In this document: positions 34,460 to 44,275 of the stretch, one piece after another
How the letters are laid out: every line of letters starts with the position of its first letter
Numbering within the stretch: position 1 is the first letter of the stretch
Assembly (NCBI GenBank): GCA_904066235.2
Contig: CAJFCV020000002.1
Location: 11,346,001-11,410,000 of the forward strand
DNA: 64,000 nt
Direction: 5' to 3'
Source: Bursaphelenchus xylophilus
Lineage: Eukaryota > Nematoda > Chromadorea > Rhabditida > Aphelenchoididae
The notes under the pieces: model-generated
Told to the model about the DNA's origin: nothing
Database searches by the model: none
The model's input: the letters and a program-made list of their open reading frames with translations, nothing else
Made by a program: the position numbers and the translations under genes

Positions 34460-36420
34460 TATACCTACCCCATGGAAAATTGCAATATCTAAAGTTTGGT
34501 AAGAGATATCAAAAAACTGATAATGCCATTCGAAAGAGCATGTCTAAAAACCTATTATCGCATGGAAGCATGCAAAAAATTTTGATCGGTTTGGCAACTA
34601 TTTTAATATTTTTGGCCCTTTCAAAAGTATACCTACCCCTGACGGTTTCTTGGCCAATCTGGCTCGGATTTTGAATTAACCTGCCCCGATTTCATTCCAT
34701 CGTGTACCCTGTGGTATTAGAAAGTGTATTACAGTCATTTCAATTGCACTTTACCCATGTAGTGCTTTTGCGAGCCATCTATGACCTTGATGAGATTTTT
34801 ACATCAAAACTTGGCAAAAAAGAAAAAAATTTTTGCGTCTTTTAACCCAAAAAGTTTCATACCTCCTTTTACCGTATAGGGTGATAATTCCACAAAAAAT
34901 AAATTTTTTCCTCACGAAACTGGCAAAGATATAGCCAAAAGGTGTTTTTGCCGCTTTCCGCGTTTTGCGCGCTCTCTCGGCCGCAAAGATCGTTCAATAT
35001 CTCGGCGGCATCTGAAAAGCGCGAGCTAAAACTTTCAGGAATAGATGCTTGGGCTGTGCCCGACGAGTAGACAAAATTTAAAGACAAAGAATTGCAATCT
35101 GAGGGTCGCATTTCAGGTATATCCCTACTAGCCTAAAACTGACGGTTGCCACCTCTCAAATGTTCGTAGACTGTGGCAATATTACAAAAAATCTACGCCA
35201 TTTTGGAAAAAGCGTAGTATCAAAACTCATTGAGAATTGGCAATATGAAAAAAAATTTTTTTTTTCCAATAACGCAACACTCTCGTTCCCATGCCATAAC
35301 TCTTCATCTTCACGGTAACCCCTTCTTTTTTTGCCCAGAAACTTTTGTTTTCTCGACCTTGGCACTCGGTGGGGTACCTTCTTTGATCCTTGGACGAAGG
35401 CAAATTATCGAAGATCAAAAGAAAAAGATCCGGAAATTTCTGGAAAAAAATTTTTTTCTGATTGCGAAAGTAACGAAAAGCGTATTTCACCCTCTCAAAA
35501 TAGAATTTACATAATTTTCAACATCTTTTTTTTACTAGATAGGGTTATGTTTACGGGTTTTTATTGTTAGACATTTTATACGATGAAATATGTTTTTTCT
35601 GCGAATTTGATTTTGAATTAAAATAGAAAAATCCATTTTGCAAAAACCGACATTTAATATGTGTTACGTATTTTACATCAAAAAAAAAAACCATTTCAAA
35701 ACAACACAAAAAAAAATTGATCATAGTTCAAGCCACAAGAATTCGTTAGAGAACTTGTCAAGTCGTATCTTACACAGTTGTTGGAGATTTTCTTTAGTTG
35801 TGTTTTGCGTTTTAGAGGGGTTGGCAAGCCTTGTTATTGGCTGCAAGATATCTTACGACGTGTTTTACAAATTTTAAAATTTTTTATTTTAAATTTAGGA
35901 AAAGAAATGGCGTTTTACTGCGTCGTATTTTAGAGCGAGAGATTTCGTAGACCGTATTTTACAAAGAAGTTTTTTTGGTCCATATTTTGAGAAAAAAATT
36001 TTACCCTATGGGGCTTACACATCTAATTTTCCAAGGCATATATTCATTCTAACAACAACAGGCAAAATTGTTTGATATCTAATACAATATTGGGGCAGTG
36101 TGGGTAGCAGCTGGACCTTATGTGGCCTCGTCACGTACGGTTTAGAAGCTCTATATCTGAGCTTCAAAACCGTATATACAACATATCCCTTACTGCATTT
36201 CAAAGCTCACAGGGATTCGCCCAAATCGACGACCCAAAAATTCGCAATACTTATGGGACACCCTGTTATTTTACTATTAAAAAATAACTCATATTTCAAA
36301 AAAAAAATTGTGTCTTGTATTTTACATTTTTCACTTATTTTTCTTCGTCCTTTCCCCATTTCCCATCCTCAAAACACCTTTGTTCCTACACATTTTTCCA
36401 TCCCTTCCAACCCGCTGACC
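34460..36420. other. intergenic, decayed repeats only
   Basis: About 34,900-35,115 is a family C fragment (ccgcaaagatcgttcaatat, gcgcgagctaaaac). About 35,460-35,700 is one of a dispersed pair with 59,412-59,640. A ggacaccctgtta end near 36,260 resembles a mariner-type terminus. No exon seen. Confidence 0.5.
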
Positions 36421-36429
36421 CCATAACCT

Positions 36430-36720
36430 TGCGCCAATAAACTTAATTAACATATTCCGCGTGTGTCGTGCGCCGCTTGCACACCTTATTGAGGCGAAAC
36501 GTCGTGACCTTGCCCGCCCTGCCGAATCTTCTTGGGTGAGGGTTTGTTTTTTCGCCGCGGCCAATTACCGAACACTAATGGGGCCGCACCTAATTACGGA
36601 TTGCATCGTGCTGCAGCGTGGAGATTTGGGTCGTGGCGGAACGGTCATGCCAAATATGCGACAAATACGGTGTCTGGGGGAAATTGGGAAGCAGTTGCTG
36701 CGATTTGGCTAGGGTAACAA
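36430..36720. promoter_or_regulatory. GC-richer single-copy island, possible enhancer
   Basis: Homeodomain-type words (acttaattaac, ccaattac, acctaattacgg) and gtgaccttgcc occur close together in DNA that has no repeat copies and no supported exon in this window. Confidence 0.3.
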
Positions 36721-37029
36721 TGGGGTGGACCGGGAGAAAAAACGAGATTTTTTTTTTGAAAAAGAAATTATGGCGGTAGATGTAAAAGTTGCTGTATTTC
36801 ATTGCCTCAGGGCGTAAAATGAAAAATCTTGGTTTTATCTTAGAGAATAGGAAAGGTACTATCACCATGGAAAAAATGAATTTCAAAGGCCTTTTGATTT
36901 TTAAAATACGGGACGTTAAAGTTGGCATGTTTGAACTTTGAGAAGTGGTGGAAAAACTACCGGTAAAATCTTTCTTTTAAGGACTATCCAAAAGTTTTTT
37001 GCCACCATTGAAGGTGATGTCATGCTGAA

Positions 37030-37270
37030 TAAATCCTTTGGATTTCAAATTCTCAGACCGCCTAGTTTTTGAGATACAATGGCCTCAACTTTACCGTCAA
37101 AAATAGAAGCTCTCAAGGAAAAATACCAAATTTCTTTTGCATTTTGTCGTCTGATATTGTTCAAATTTTGGACACAAGATCCGTTTGGGACATATTTCTT
37201 TCGCTTAAATTTTTAGCTAGCCCTTTACAGCCACAGCCGAGATATTTGACAATCTTTGTGAGACATAAAA
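37030..37270. repeat. family C fragment
   Basis: Carries the family words acaagatccgtttgg, ttagctagccctttacagcc and gccgagatattt. One arm only. Confidence 0.45.
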
Positions 37271-37499
37271 AAAATTTTAAAATAACGTTTTTTTTTTCAA
37301 TTTTACGCATAAAAAATTGTGTTTATAACTACGTACTAGAACTTCTTAAAGGGTCTGCTAGTGCAATCTATATCTCTTGTATACGTCTTGCAAAAGGCTA
37401 ATCTAAATTTGTCCATAAAATTCCGGGCTTTTAACTTCTCTCTCATGTATAAGATCCCCCAAAAATTTTTTTTCTGCTTTCCCATTATGTTTCGCTTCA

Positions 37500-37900
37500 C
37501 AATGCCCAAATGTCGTGATCAACGATCATCTCATCCATTCTCGAAATTGTCACAGACGTCGCCGGTTACAACTCTTTATACAAATTCTTGCAGAGGTTGG
37601 TCGACCCGACGAAAAAACTTCTTCGACTTGGCGAGGACGTCTCGATTCGAATATAATTACAAATCGCCGCTCAATTACGCAATCTTGTCGGTTCACACTG
37701 CATGGAACCTATTCAAACAGTCGGACGGGTCAGCCCAAACCTGGTCGTACTCCTTTTTTCCCGAGTTCAATTACAATCAGGTCAGGGGGAGAGGAGTCAC
37801 CGGAAAAGGTCTCCACAGTTTGTGCGAGTTTGTATAGACCGCGGTTTCGGTCGATTGCGGACTGTCTGGGATCCCGGGTTCGCTGTGCAATAGTTTTATT
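37500..37900 (+). other. coding-like remnant
   Basis: The plus strand shows protein-like stretches with GC-ending codons in two frames. IISSILEIVTDVAGYNSLYK followed by FLQRLVDPTKKLLRLGEDVS stops at about 37,653. An overlapping frame then runs through FFDLARTSRFEYNYKSPLNY. The switch of frame suggests a decayed exon or pseudogene. Family not recognised. Confidence 0.25.
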
Positions 37901-37967
37901 TATTGTAGTTTGGTTTCGAGTTGTAAAAAACGGGGTCTTTTGAAAAATCTTGGACTAATCCCTACTA

Positions 37968-39310
37968 CAATATAATTGATGTCGCTGTAGGCACACTTTA
38001 GGAGTTTTGGTGGTAATTTCTTTACTGATCACTGCTACATGCTCTAGTTAGGGTATATATGTAAAATTTGATGAGTATAGAACCGGTAAATACGAGGTAT
38101 TTCCCGTATAAGTAATCCTTCTTGCGTAACGCCTAGTGCAATATAATTGATGTCGCTGTAGGCACACTTTAGGAGTTTTGGTGGTAATTTCTTTACAGAT
38201 CACTGCTATATGTCCTAATCAGGATATATATATAAAATTTGAAGAAAACTGAACAGCTATTTACGAGGTATTTCCCGTAAAAGTAATGTTTTTTGCTTAA
38301 CGCCTAGTGCAATATAATTGATGTCGCTGTGGGCCCATTTTAGGAGTTTTGGTGGTAATTTCTTTACAGATCAGTGCTATATGTCCTAGTTAGGATATAT
38401 ATATAAAATTTGAAGAAAACTGAACAGCTATTTACGAGGTATTTCCCGTATAAGTAATCCTTCTTGCGTAACGCCTAGTGCAATATAATTGATGTCGCTG
38501 TAGGCACACTTTAGGAGTTTTTGTGGTAATTTCTTTACAGATCACTGCTATATGTCCCAGTTAGGATACATATATAAAATTTGAAGAAAACAGAACAGCT
38601 ATTTACGAGGTATTTCCCGTAAAAGTAATGTTTTTTGCTTAACGCCTAGTGCAATATAATTGATGTCGCTGTAGGCACACTTTAGGAGTTTTGGTGGTAA
38701 TTTCTTTACTGATCACTGCTACATGCTCTAGTTAGGATATATATGTAAAATTTGATGAGTATAGAACCGGTAAATACGAGGTATTTCGCGTATAAGTAAT
38801 CCTTCTTGCGTAATGCCCAGTGCAATATAATTGATGTTTCTGTAAGCGTCTTTTTGGATGTTTAGTCAAAATTCCGGTATTTTCTAAGCCTCTAAGGTAT
38901 TACTGCAGGCAGACATCATAAACAAATAGCGGAAAGATGGAATTTTTTTAGTTTTCTGGGATCTTTGACTTTGGTGACTACTATAATATAAATAATGTTG
39001 TTCTAGGCCAATTTTTTGGGTTATTTGCTAAACCTCTAGTATTTACAGAGTTGTCAGGAGTCTGGCTACCAGATGGCTATAAAAAATTTTCAATTTTAAG
39101 GACATATGTTTCGATTTTCGATATTTTTGGCATTGACCAAGTGCAATATAAAAATAATTTCTTTAGAAAATTTAGTTGGCCTAAGGTGATTTGCCTTCCA
39201 TACAACTCTTCCAGAAGTCTCCAGCATCTTTTTTCATTCAAAACAAATGTCTTTGCAACGAAAAATTTCTCATTTTTCAACGATTCTCTACTACAATATA
39301 ATTTTACCCC
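37968..39310. repeat. 171-bp tandem satellite, five exact-length units plus decayed units
   Basis: The word caatataattgat recurs at 37,968, 38,139, 38,310, 38,481, 38,652 and 38,823, giving a period of exactly 171 bp. Two unit types occur: units 1 and 5 have gatcactgctacatgctcta and agaaccggtaaatacgag, while units 2-4 have gaagaaaactgaacagctat or close variants. Decayed monomers continue near 38,983, 39,143 and 39,293. Confidence 0.95.
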
Positions 39311-39539
39311 ATAATTTTTCTCATTGAACTAAATCCTCAGCCCATTCGAAGCGAAATCGAGGTGAATTCCCAAGCCGCCCTGAGGGAAAACGCCTGGCGC
39401 ACCTTCTTCTTTTTGCGCATTACTTTTTGGATGCGAAAAATTACAAACTGACCTTCAGGATGGATTTCTGTGAGCGTAATAAGCACTCTCCCCGAACTCT
39501 CTACCCCTTTCTTATGCAATCGGAAACACTTTGGGGTTG

Positions 39540-39890
39540 TGTTGACTTGGGTATTACTTGCTATAGTCATCAAAAAATATTTCAAAAAATTTTTTTTTTA
39601 GAAAAAATTTCAAAAATCCCAAAAATTACTTGGGTATTGATATAGTCATCAAAAAAATCTTTTCAAAAAAAATTTTTTTTTTAAAAAAGTTTAAAAATTC
39701 GAAAAAAAATTAATTACTTGGGTTTTGCTATAGTCATCAAAAAAATTTTTTTTTATTTTTCTTTCAAAAAAATTTCAAAAATCCCAAAAATTTGAAGGGT
39801 ATTTATTACTTGGGTATCGTCATCAAAAAAAAATTTTTTTCCAAAAAAATTTCAAAAACCACAAAAAATTTGAATATCCGATATGCGCAA
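39540..39890. repeat. degenerate tandem of about 85-90 bp
   Basis: The words acttgggtatt and tatagtcatcaaaaaa recur about four times (39,545, 39,627, 39,714, 39,805), separated by A/T homopolymer runs. Confidence 0.6.
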
Positions 39891-40192
39891 TTTCCCATGA
39901 AGAAGATCGCCCTGCATTCCCTTTATTAGGCGGGGCATTTGTCGCTATTGTGTGCTGTGGAATTGGGTCTCGGCGGACAAAACATTCGAGGGTCATGGAC
40001 AATGCAGAGGCATTTTTTTTTGATCCGGCCCCGAACCACCTGTAATTAGAGCTCTCGATTTTTTTTTATATTTTTTGTCGCGCTATGGCCAGTTAAGTAG
40101 ACAGGTCAAATTTGAGAGCCTAAAAACTTTGCTTGGCATGTTTTTTGGCCGAGTTTAGGCGGTTGTTTGTAGAAGAATTTTATTAAAAAAAA

Positions 40193-41060
40193 TAAAAAAT
40201 ACCCCAATTGCGACGCTCAGATTTTCCTTAAATTTAGCACATATTTCAGGCATGGGCTATATATGAATCTCTGAAAGTTTTAGCTCCCGCTTTGCAGTGG
40301 CCATAGAGATATTCAACGATCTTCCCGGCCGAGAGAGTACGCGAAATGCGGAGAGCGGTCAGAGAAAACCAAACCCTCCAAAAGCACTTTTTCGCCCATA
40401 TCTTTGCTAATTTTGCGTGGAAAAAATTAGCTTTTTTGTGGAAACATTACCCGCTCGATAAAAATAGACATGAAAAAACTATGTGATTTTTTATTACTCG
40501 GCTATTTTACTTTTAAATTGTAAAAAAGTCTTCTTCCGTTGCCGGGAATCGAACCCGGGCCTTGCGGGTGAGAGCCGCAAATCCTAACCACTAGACCACA
40601 ACGGAACATGATGGAGGCCCTTAGGAAACTGATCGGATCTCTTTTGAATTGACAAGGGAAGTCTCCCCAATTGCGACATTCAGGTTGGCCTTGAACTTTG
40701 CACACATTTAGGGCATGGGCCACATATAAATCTCTAAAAGTTTTAGATAACAACTTGCAGGCGTCGCAGAGATGTTCAACGATCTCTGCGGCCGAGAGAG
40801 TACGCGAAACGCAGAGAGGGGTCACAGAAAAAACGCTTTTTGATCGTATCTTTGCCAGTTTCCCTTGGAAAAAATTGATTTTTGTGGAAACATTACCCTC
40901 TACAGTAGAAATATATTCCATGAAATTTTTCATGCCAAAATTCGCAAATAAAAAAGTCATATTTTCTTTTATCAGTATGGTATATCCCATTGAATATCTC
41001 GACTGTTTTTGCAAAGGTTGAACCAGAATTTTCAGTAATTTTTGATGGCCACAGATATTG
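40193..41060. repeat. two family C elements flanking a tRNA gene
   Basis: Family words ccgagagagtacgcgaa, ggtcagagaaaa and catttgggcat-type segments occur on both sides of the tRNA-Glu: 40,195-40,480 and about 40,655-41,030. Confidence 0.7.
40534..40605 (-). tRNA. tRNA-Glu (anticodon CTC)
   Basis: The 72-base sequence folds as a standard cloverleaf. The acceptor stem TCCGTTG pairs with CAACGGA. The D arm is ggtctagtggttaggat. The anticodon stem TGCGG/CCGCA has loop CTCTCAC, so the anticodon is CTC. The T arm is CCGGGTTCGATTCCCGG. Internal A and B box sequences are intact and there is no intron. It is identical to the tRNA at 54,178-54,249. Confidence 0.97.
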
Positions 41061-41215
41061 AAAATCATGTGGAAAAAATGCCAAGAAAACGATCAAAATC
41101 CAAACATAATAACCTAGGAAATTTCCACATAAACTTTTTAACCCGTTCGAGAAAAATCATCAAAATTTCGGGATGAGTAACCCAGGCCGAAAAATATTTT
41201 TAAAATGGTCAAAAG

Positions 41216-41485
41216 CTAGGCAAAAGCTCGTTCATTATCGAAATATCTCCAAATTTCTGGCGCTTTCCCACAATCGCCAAATTCGGAAACTTTTCCGAAG
41301 GTGATTCTGGCGCCATGGACTTTTTCCGATTGATCATTGTCGCTGCCTTTAATGGGTTTGGGGGCCTGGAAGTTGGAGGGCTTCCAGGAAGAGAAAGAGG
41401 CTAAAATATATGACGGGGAACTGATCAAAGTTCTGGCCTTGGAAGACGTTTTTTCTCTAGCCGGCTCTGTTCTTTCTATAGTCAC
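41216..41485 (-). other. possible exon, unassigned
   Basis: A minus-strand open frame of about 89 codons in single-copy DNA, with a cgtcatatattttag acceptor-like site inside it, encodes a polar sequence ending CGKAPEIWRYFDNERAFA before a stop. No partner exon or homologue recognised. Confidence 0.22.
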
Positions 41486-41501
41486 TCCTTGGCCAAACTA
41501 C

Positions 41502-41635
41502 TATCAGTCTGTAGGGAAAATAGTGAGCACTCTGTCGCATCGAAAATCGCATCGCCACCGGGAAAATGAGTTGTGTCGCGGCAAAATCAAATTGCGTCGC
41601 AGCGACATTGCGCTCATTATTTTCCCGACAGAAAG
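41502..41635. mobile_element. MITE family A copy
   Basis: Left end tatcagtctgtagggaaaat; right end cgctcattattttcccgaca. Confidence 0.85.
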
Positions 41636-41711
41636 AGAATACATATTTTCATAAAGTGCATGGACATATTAGACATTTTGTAACCACGCACAAAAAACCC
41701 CATTTAGCACC

Positions 41712-41986
41712 GTATTACGCTTTTTCAAAAGTGCGTAGACTTTTTGTCGCGGGTCGCACCGTGCACAAAATCCCTTTTTGGCGGCGCGCATTCGACCCTT
41801 TGCACCATGCAAGTGCAATGTCGCAGCGACTCAGGCTTTCCGCAACGAGGCCGGTGCGATTTTGGGCGTGAGAAAACAAATTGCACAGTGCAAAATTTTT
41901 CGAAAAGGATTTCGTCGCTCAACATGCACTGTGCGGTGCGAAAAAAGACAGAAAAAAGTCTACGCACTTTTGAAAAAGCGTAATAC
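41712..41986. mobile_element. inverted-repeat element carrying GCACNGTGC palindromes
   Basis: Arms of about 36 bp (gtattacgctttttcaaaag then gtgcgtagactttttgtc) are repeated inverted at the right edge. Between them lie several GCACNGTGC copies (GCACCGTGC, GCACAGTGC, GCACTGTGC) and a gtcgcagcgac word. Just upstream, 41,643-41,665 holds a single end of the related 45,794-46,218 element. Confidence 0.8.
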
Positions 41987-42278
41987 TCCTTCGCGCGGGT
42001 TCGGACTAGCCATGTATTGGACTCGCCTTCTATACAGGTCCTCCTTTTTATCCCTGTACGTGCCTGGCCCTTTCGCTGCTCCAAGGCGTTTGTCAGAAGG
42101 GCAGCATCCAGTCCGATTAGGCCCTATGCACGTTGGCTAACGTCGAAGACCGCTAAAATCCGGGCCGTCATCGCCTAAGGTTTGTGCCATCGGCAAGAAT
42201 TCCGTGATTTTCGTGGATCCAGTGGGCAAAATTCTAGCGCCGCGTTAATCTCGATTTCCTCGTGCTGAAAATGCTAAT

Positions 42279-42429
42279 AACAGTCTGTCGGGAAAATAAT
42301 GTGGATTCGTCGCGCCTTGGAATCACCTCTTTGCAACGGCTCGCCGTAGCAGGGAATTTGGCCTGTTTTTCGACGAGGCCAGACATTTTGCTGCGAAAAA
42401 TCCACATTATTTTCCCGACAAACTGATAG
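42279..42429. mobile_element. MITE family A, subtype with gtggattcgtcgcg interior
   Basis: Ends cagtctgtcgggaaaataat and attattttcccgacaaactg; the interior differs from the gagcac subtype. Confidence 0.85.
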
Positions 42430-42529
42430 CAGCGTGCTTAATTTTTACCGTATCTCGATCTGCTTCTATTGTTTGCTATCTAATCCCCAAAAATCGACTT
42501 TTACAGCCCTCCCCATGCAACTGTCCCTT

Positions 42530-42990
42530 TGAATATTCTCTTCGTTTCTAATCTCACCTAACCCACATTACGTATTACCAATCGCTTTAATTAGACTATA
42601 CAAATTAATCCCGGCGCTTTTAATCTTGCGCAATATGCAAATCGAGTTCTCAAAACCCCTCGTTTTTTGTTCGTTTTTTGACCATCCCCGCGAAGCGCCG
42701 CCCCCTTCGGTCGCACCTTTATTGGAAGTCCAGGAAATTGCCTTATTTTTGCCTTGAACTCGTCGCGCGCGACGCCCCCCGAAAAAAAACCGCCGACTTC
42801 TGAGGAAGCAATTGAGGTTAACCTATATTAAAATTTCCAAGGTTTCCAACCCGCCCCATCGCCTTTTGTACAACCCTTTCCAATTATTGTTTGTAGCCGA
42901 ACTTGTCGCGACGTGAAGTCGGTTATTGGGTTCCGCCCGACCCAGACACATCCCCCATTGGAATGGGGGATGTGCCGTGGAGAGGGGGGG
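42530..42990. promoter_or_regulatory. GC-richer single-copy island, possible enhancer
   Basis: Dense words: attacgtattac, tttaattagac, aaattaatcccgg, an octamer-type ATGCAAAT, and a perfect inverted pair around 42,950 (catcccccattgg / ggggatg). No exon supported. Confidence 0.3.
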
Positions 42991-43079
42991 GAGGGGTTCA
43001 GAGATTACAATATTAGACTTGGGAGACGCTTGGGCTGAGGCTTGGGTAGGCTTGCCTTGCGGTGTGCAAGGTAGGTCAA

Positions 43080-43480
43080 AGATTTGTTTAGGGAAAATGG
43101 GGTGGCTTTAGTCTACGATAGGGTGTCTAAAGAAGAGATATGCATTAGGGAGGGTGTGTAACATTTATGGAAAAAAACCTTAGAGAAGGAGGATGAGAAA
43201 TCGTTGTATTAGGTACTAGGCTAATAGAAGGGCAGTACAACAAGTTGCAACTAAAGTTACCGGAATTTATCATAAGAAATTTTTGTACTTGGCGGAATAT
43301 ATGACAGGATGAAGTGACAAATTAAAGGAAGTAGGAGGAAGTTTTGCCACAAAACTTACTCTCTGATTGAGGCTTTCTTTATTTAGGTATCTTTGATTTG
43401 CAAACTCTATAAACCAATATTTTAGAGCCTTTTTGTTTTATGAATAAGTTGAAAATGCTCGAAGCTAGACATGTATATTT
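43080..43480. other. intergenic, nothing recognised
   Basis: Purine-rich plus strand (gaagaggatgagaa-type words) without exon, RNA gene or repeat copy in the window. Confidence 0.45.
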
Positions 43481-43483
43481 CCT

Positions 43484-43878
43484 CATCAGTCTGTCTGGAA
43501 AATAATGCGGATACGAAACGTCTAGGAGTCGCCCATCATCGCTTTGCGACGGGTAGCCCCGGCTGGAGAATTGAGAAAGGAGAATTGCACGGCAACCCGA
43601 AATAGAAGAAAAATGTTTCCCGCCCACTTTTGAGTTTCGTCCAAACGAAGTGTCAAAATTGACAAAAGAAATAAAATAATTCCGAGAAAAATATTTTTCG
43701 GTCGCAAAATCCCACGAAAAATTCTTTTGTGACATTTTGCTTGATTTCAACCAATACAAAATGGGCGAAGTGTCGGAAGGAGCCAGGAAACACTTCGGGT
43801 TGCCGTGAATTGGCCCCTTCGGCAAGGCGAGAAATTTTGCTGCGACAAGCCCACATTATTTTCCCGACAGACTGATAT
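43484..43878. mobile_element. MITE family A, long subtype
   Basis: Family A termini (tcagtctgtctggaaaataa / ttattttcccgacagactga) enclose a 395-bp unit. Its interior is homologous to 850-1,060 and contains an inner inverted cggcaacccga pair. No transposase frame. Confidence 0.85.
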
Positions 43879-43979
43879 TTTTTCGTCATCAAAAAAATCT
43901 TTTCAACCTCTGATTTTAAAGGAAAATAATTAGTCCGCATATAATATATCCCATCGTATTTTACAAACCCTGTATTTAT

Positions 43980-44190
43980 TTTTCATCCTCATTACGCCCC
44001 TTCCGTCTTTTCATGAGCATTCATCCTCAGCTAACGAGATTGCGCCACAATTTGCCTCCGAAAACATCTGTTGCGTCCGCGCAGGAGCCGAAAATATTTT
44101 CCGCTCCCGAATTTTAGTCAATTATGCCCACCTTGTACTACCTATTACTCATTTTCCTTGACCTCAAAAATTCCCGTGTTTTTTTGCCAA
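43980..44190. promoter_or_regulatory. upstream region of the ZP-domain gene
   Basis: Single-copy, GC-richer DNA immediately 5' of the ZP gene, with gagattgcgccacaa, agtcaattatg and cttgacctcaa words. Probably includes the promoter, judged by position only. Confidence 0.35.
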
Positions 44191-44275
44191 TTTCCCCTTC
44201 GTGATTGAGCGTGCGCGAGTGCAACAGTTTGATGGAAATAAACGGCGGGCGTTTCTTCAGGGTAAATTTATTGGA

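Noticed and set aside
35230..35570. Plus- and minus-strand frames around 35,156-35,570
   Set aside because: They overlap each other on both strands and contain a repeat shared with the ClC intron at 59,412-59,640.
37968..38822. Relation of the 171-bp satellite to primate alpha satellite
   Set aside because: Only the length agrees. The sequence is unrelated, and a similar length is expected for nucleosome-sized satellites.
41315..41404. 29-codon frame MDFFRLIIVAAFNGFGGLEV as a secreted peptide
   Set aside because: Too short, overlaps a competing antisense frame, and no cleavage site or neighbouring exon supports it.
42000..42280. GC-rich stretch as an rRNA or tRNA fragment
   Set aside because: No cloverleaf or rRNA core sequence could be recognised in it; left unassigned.
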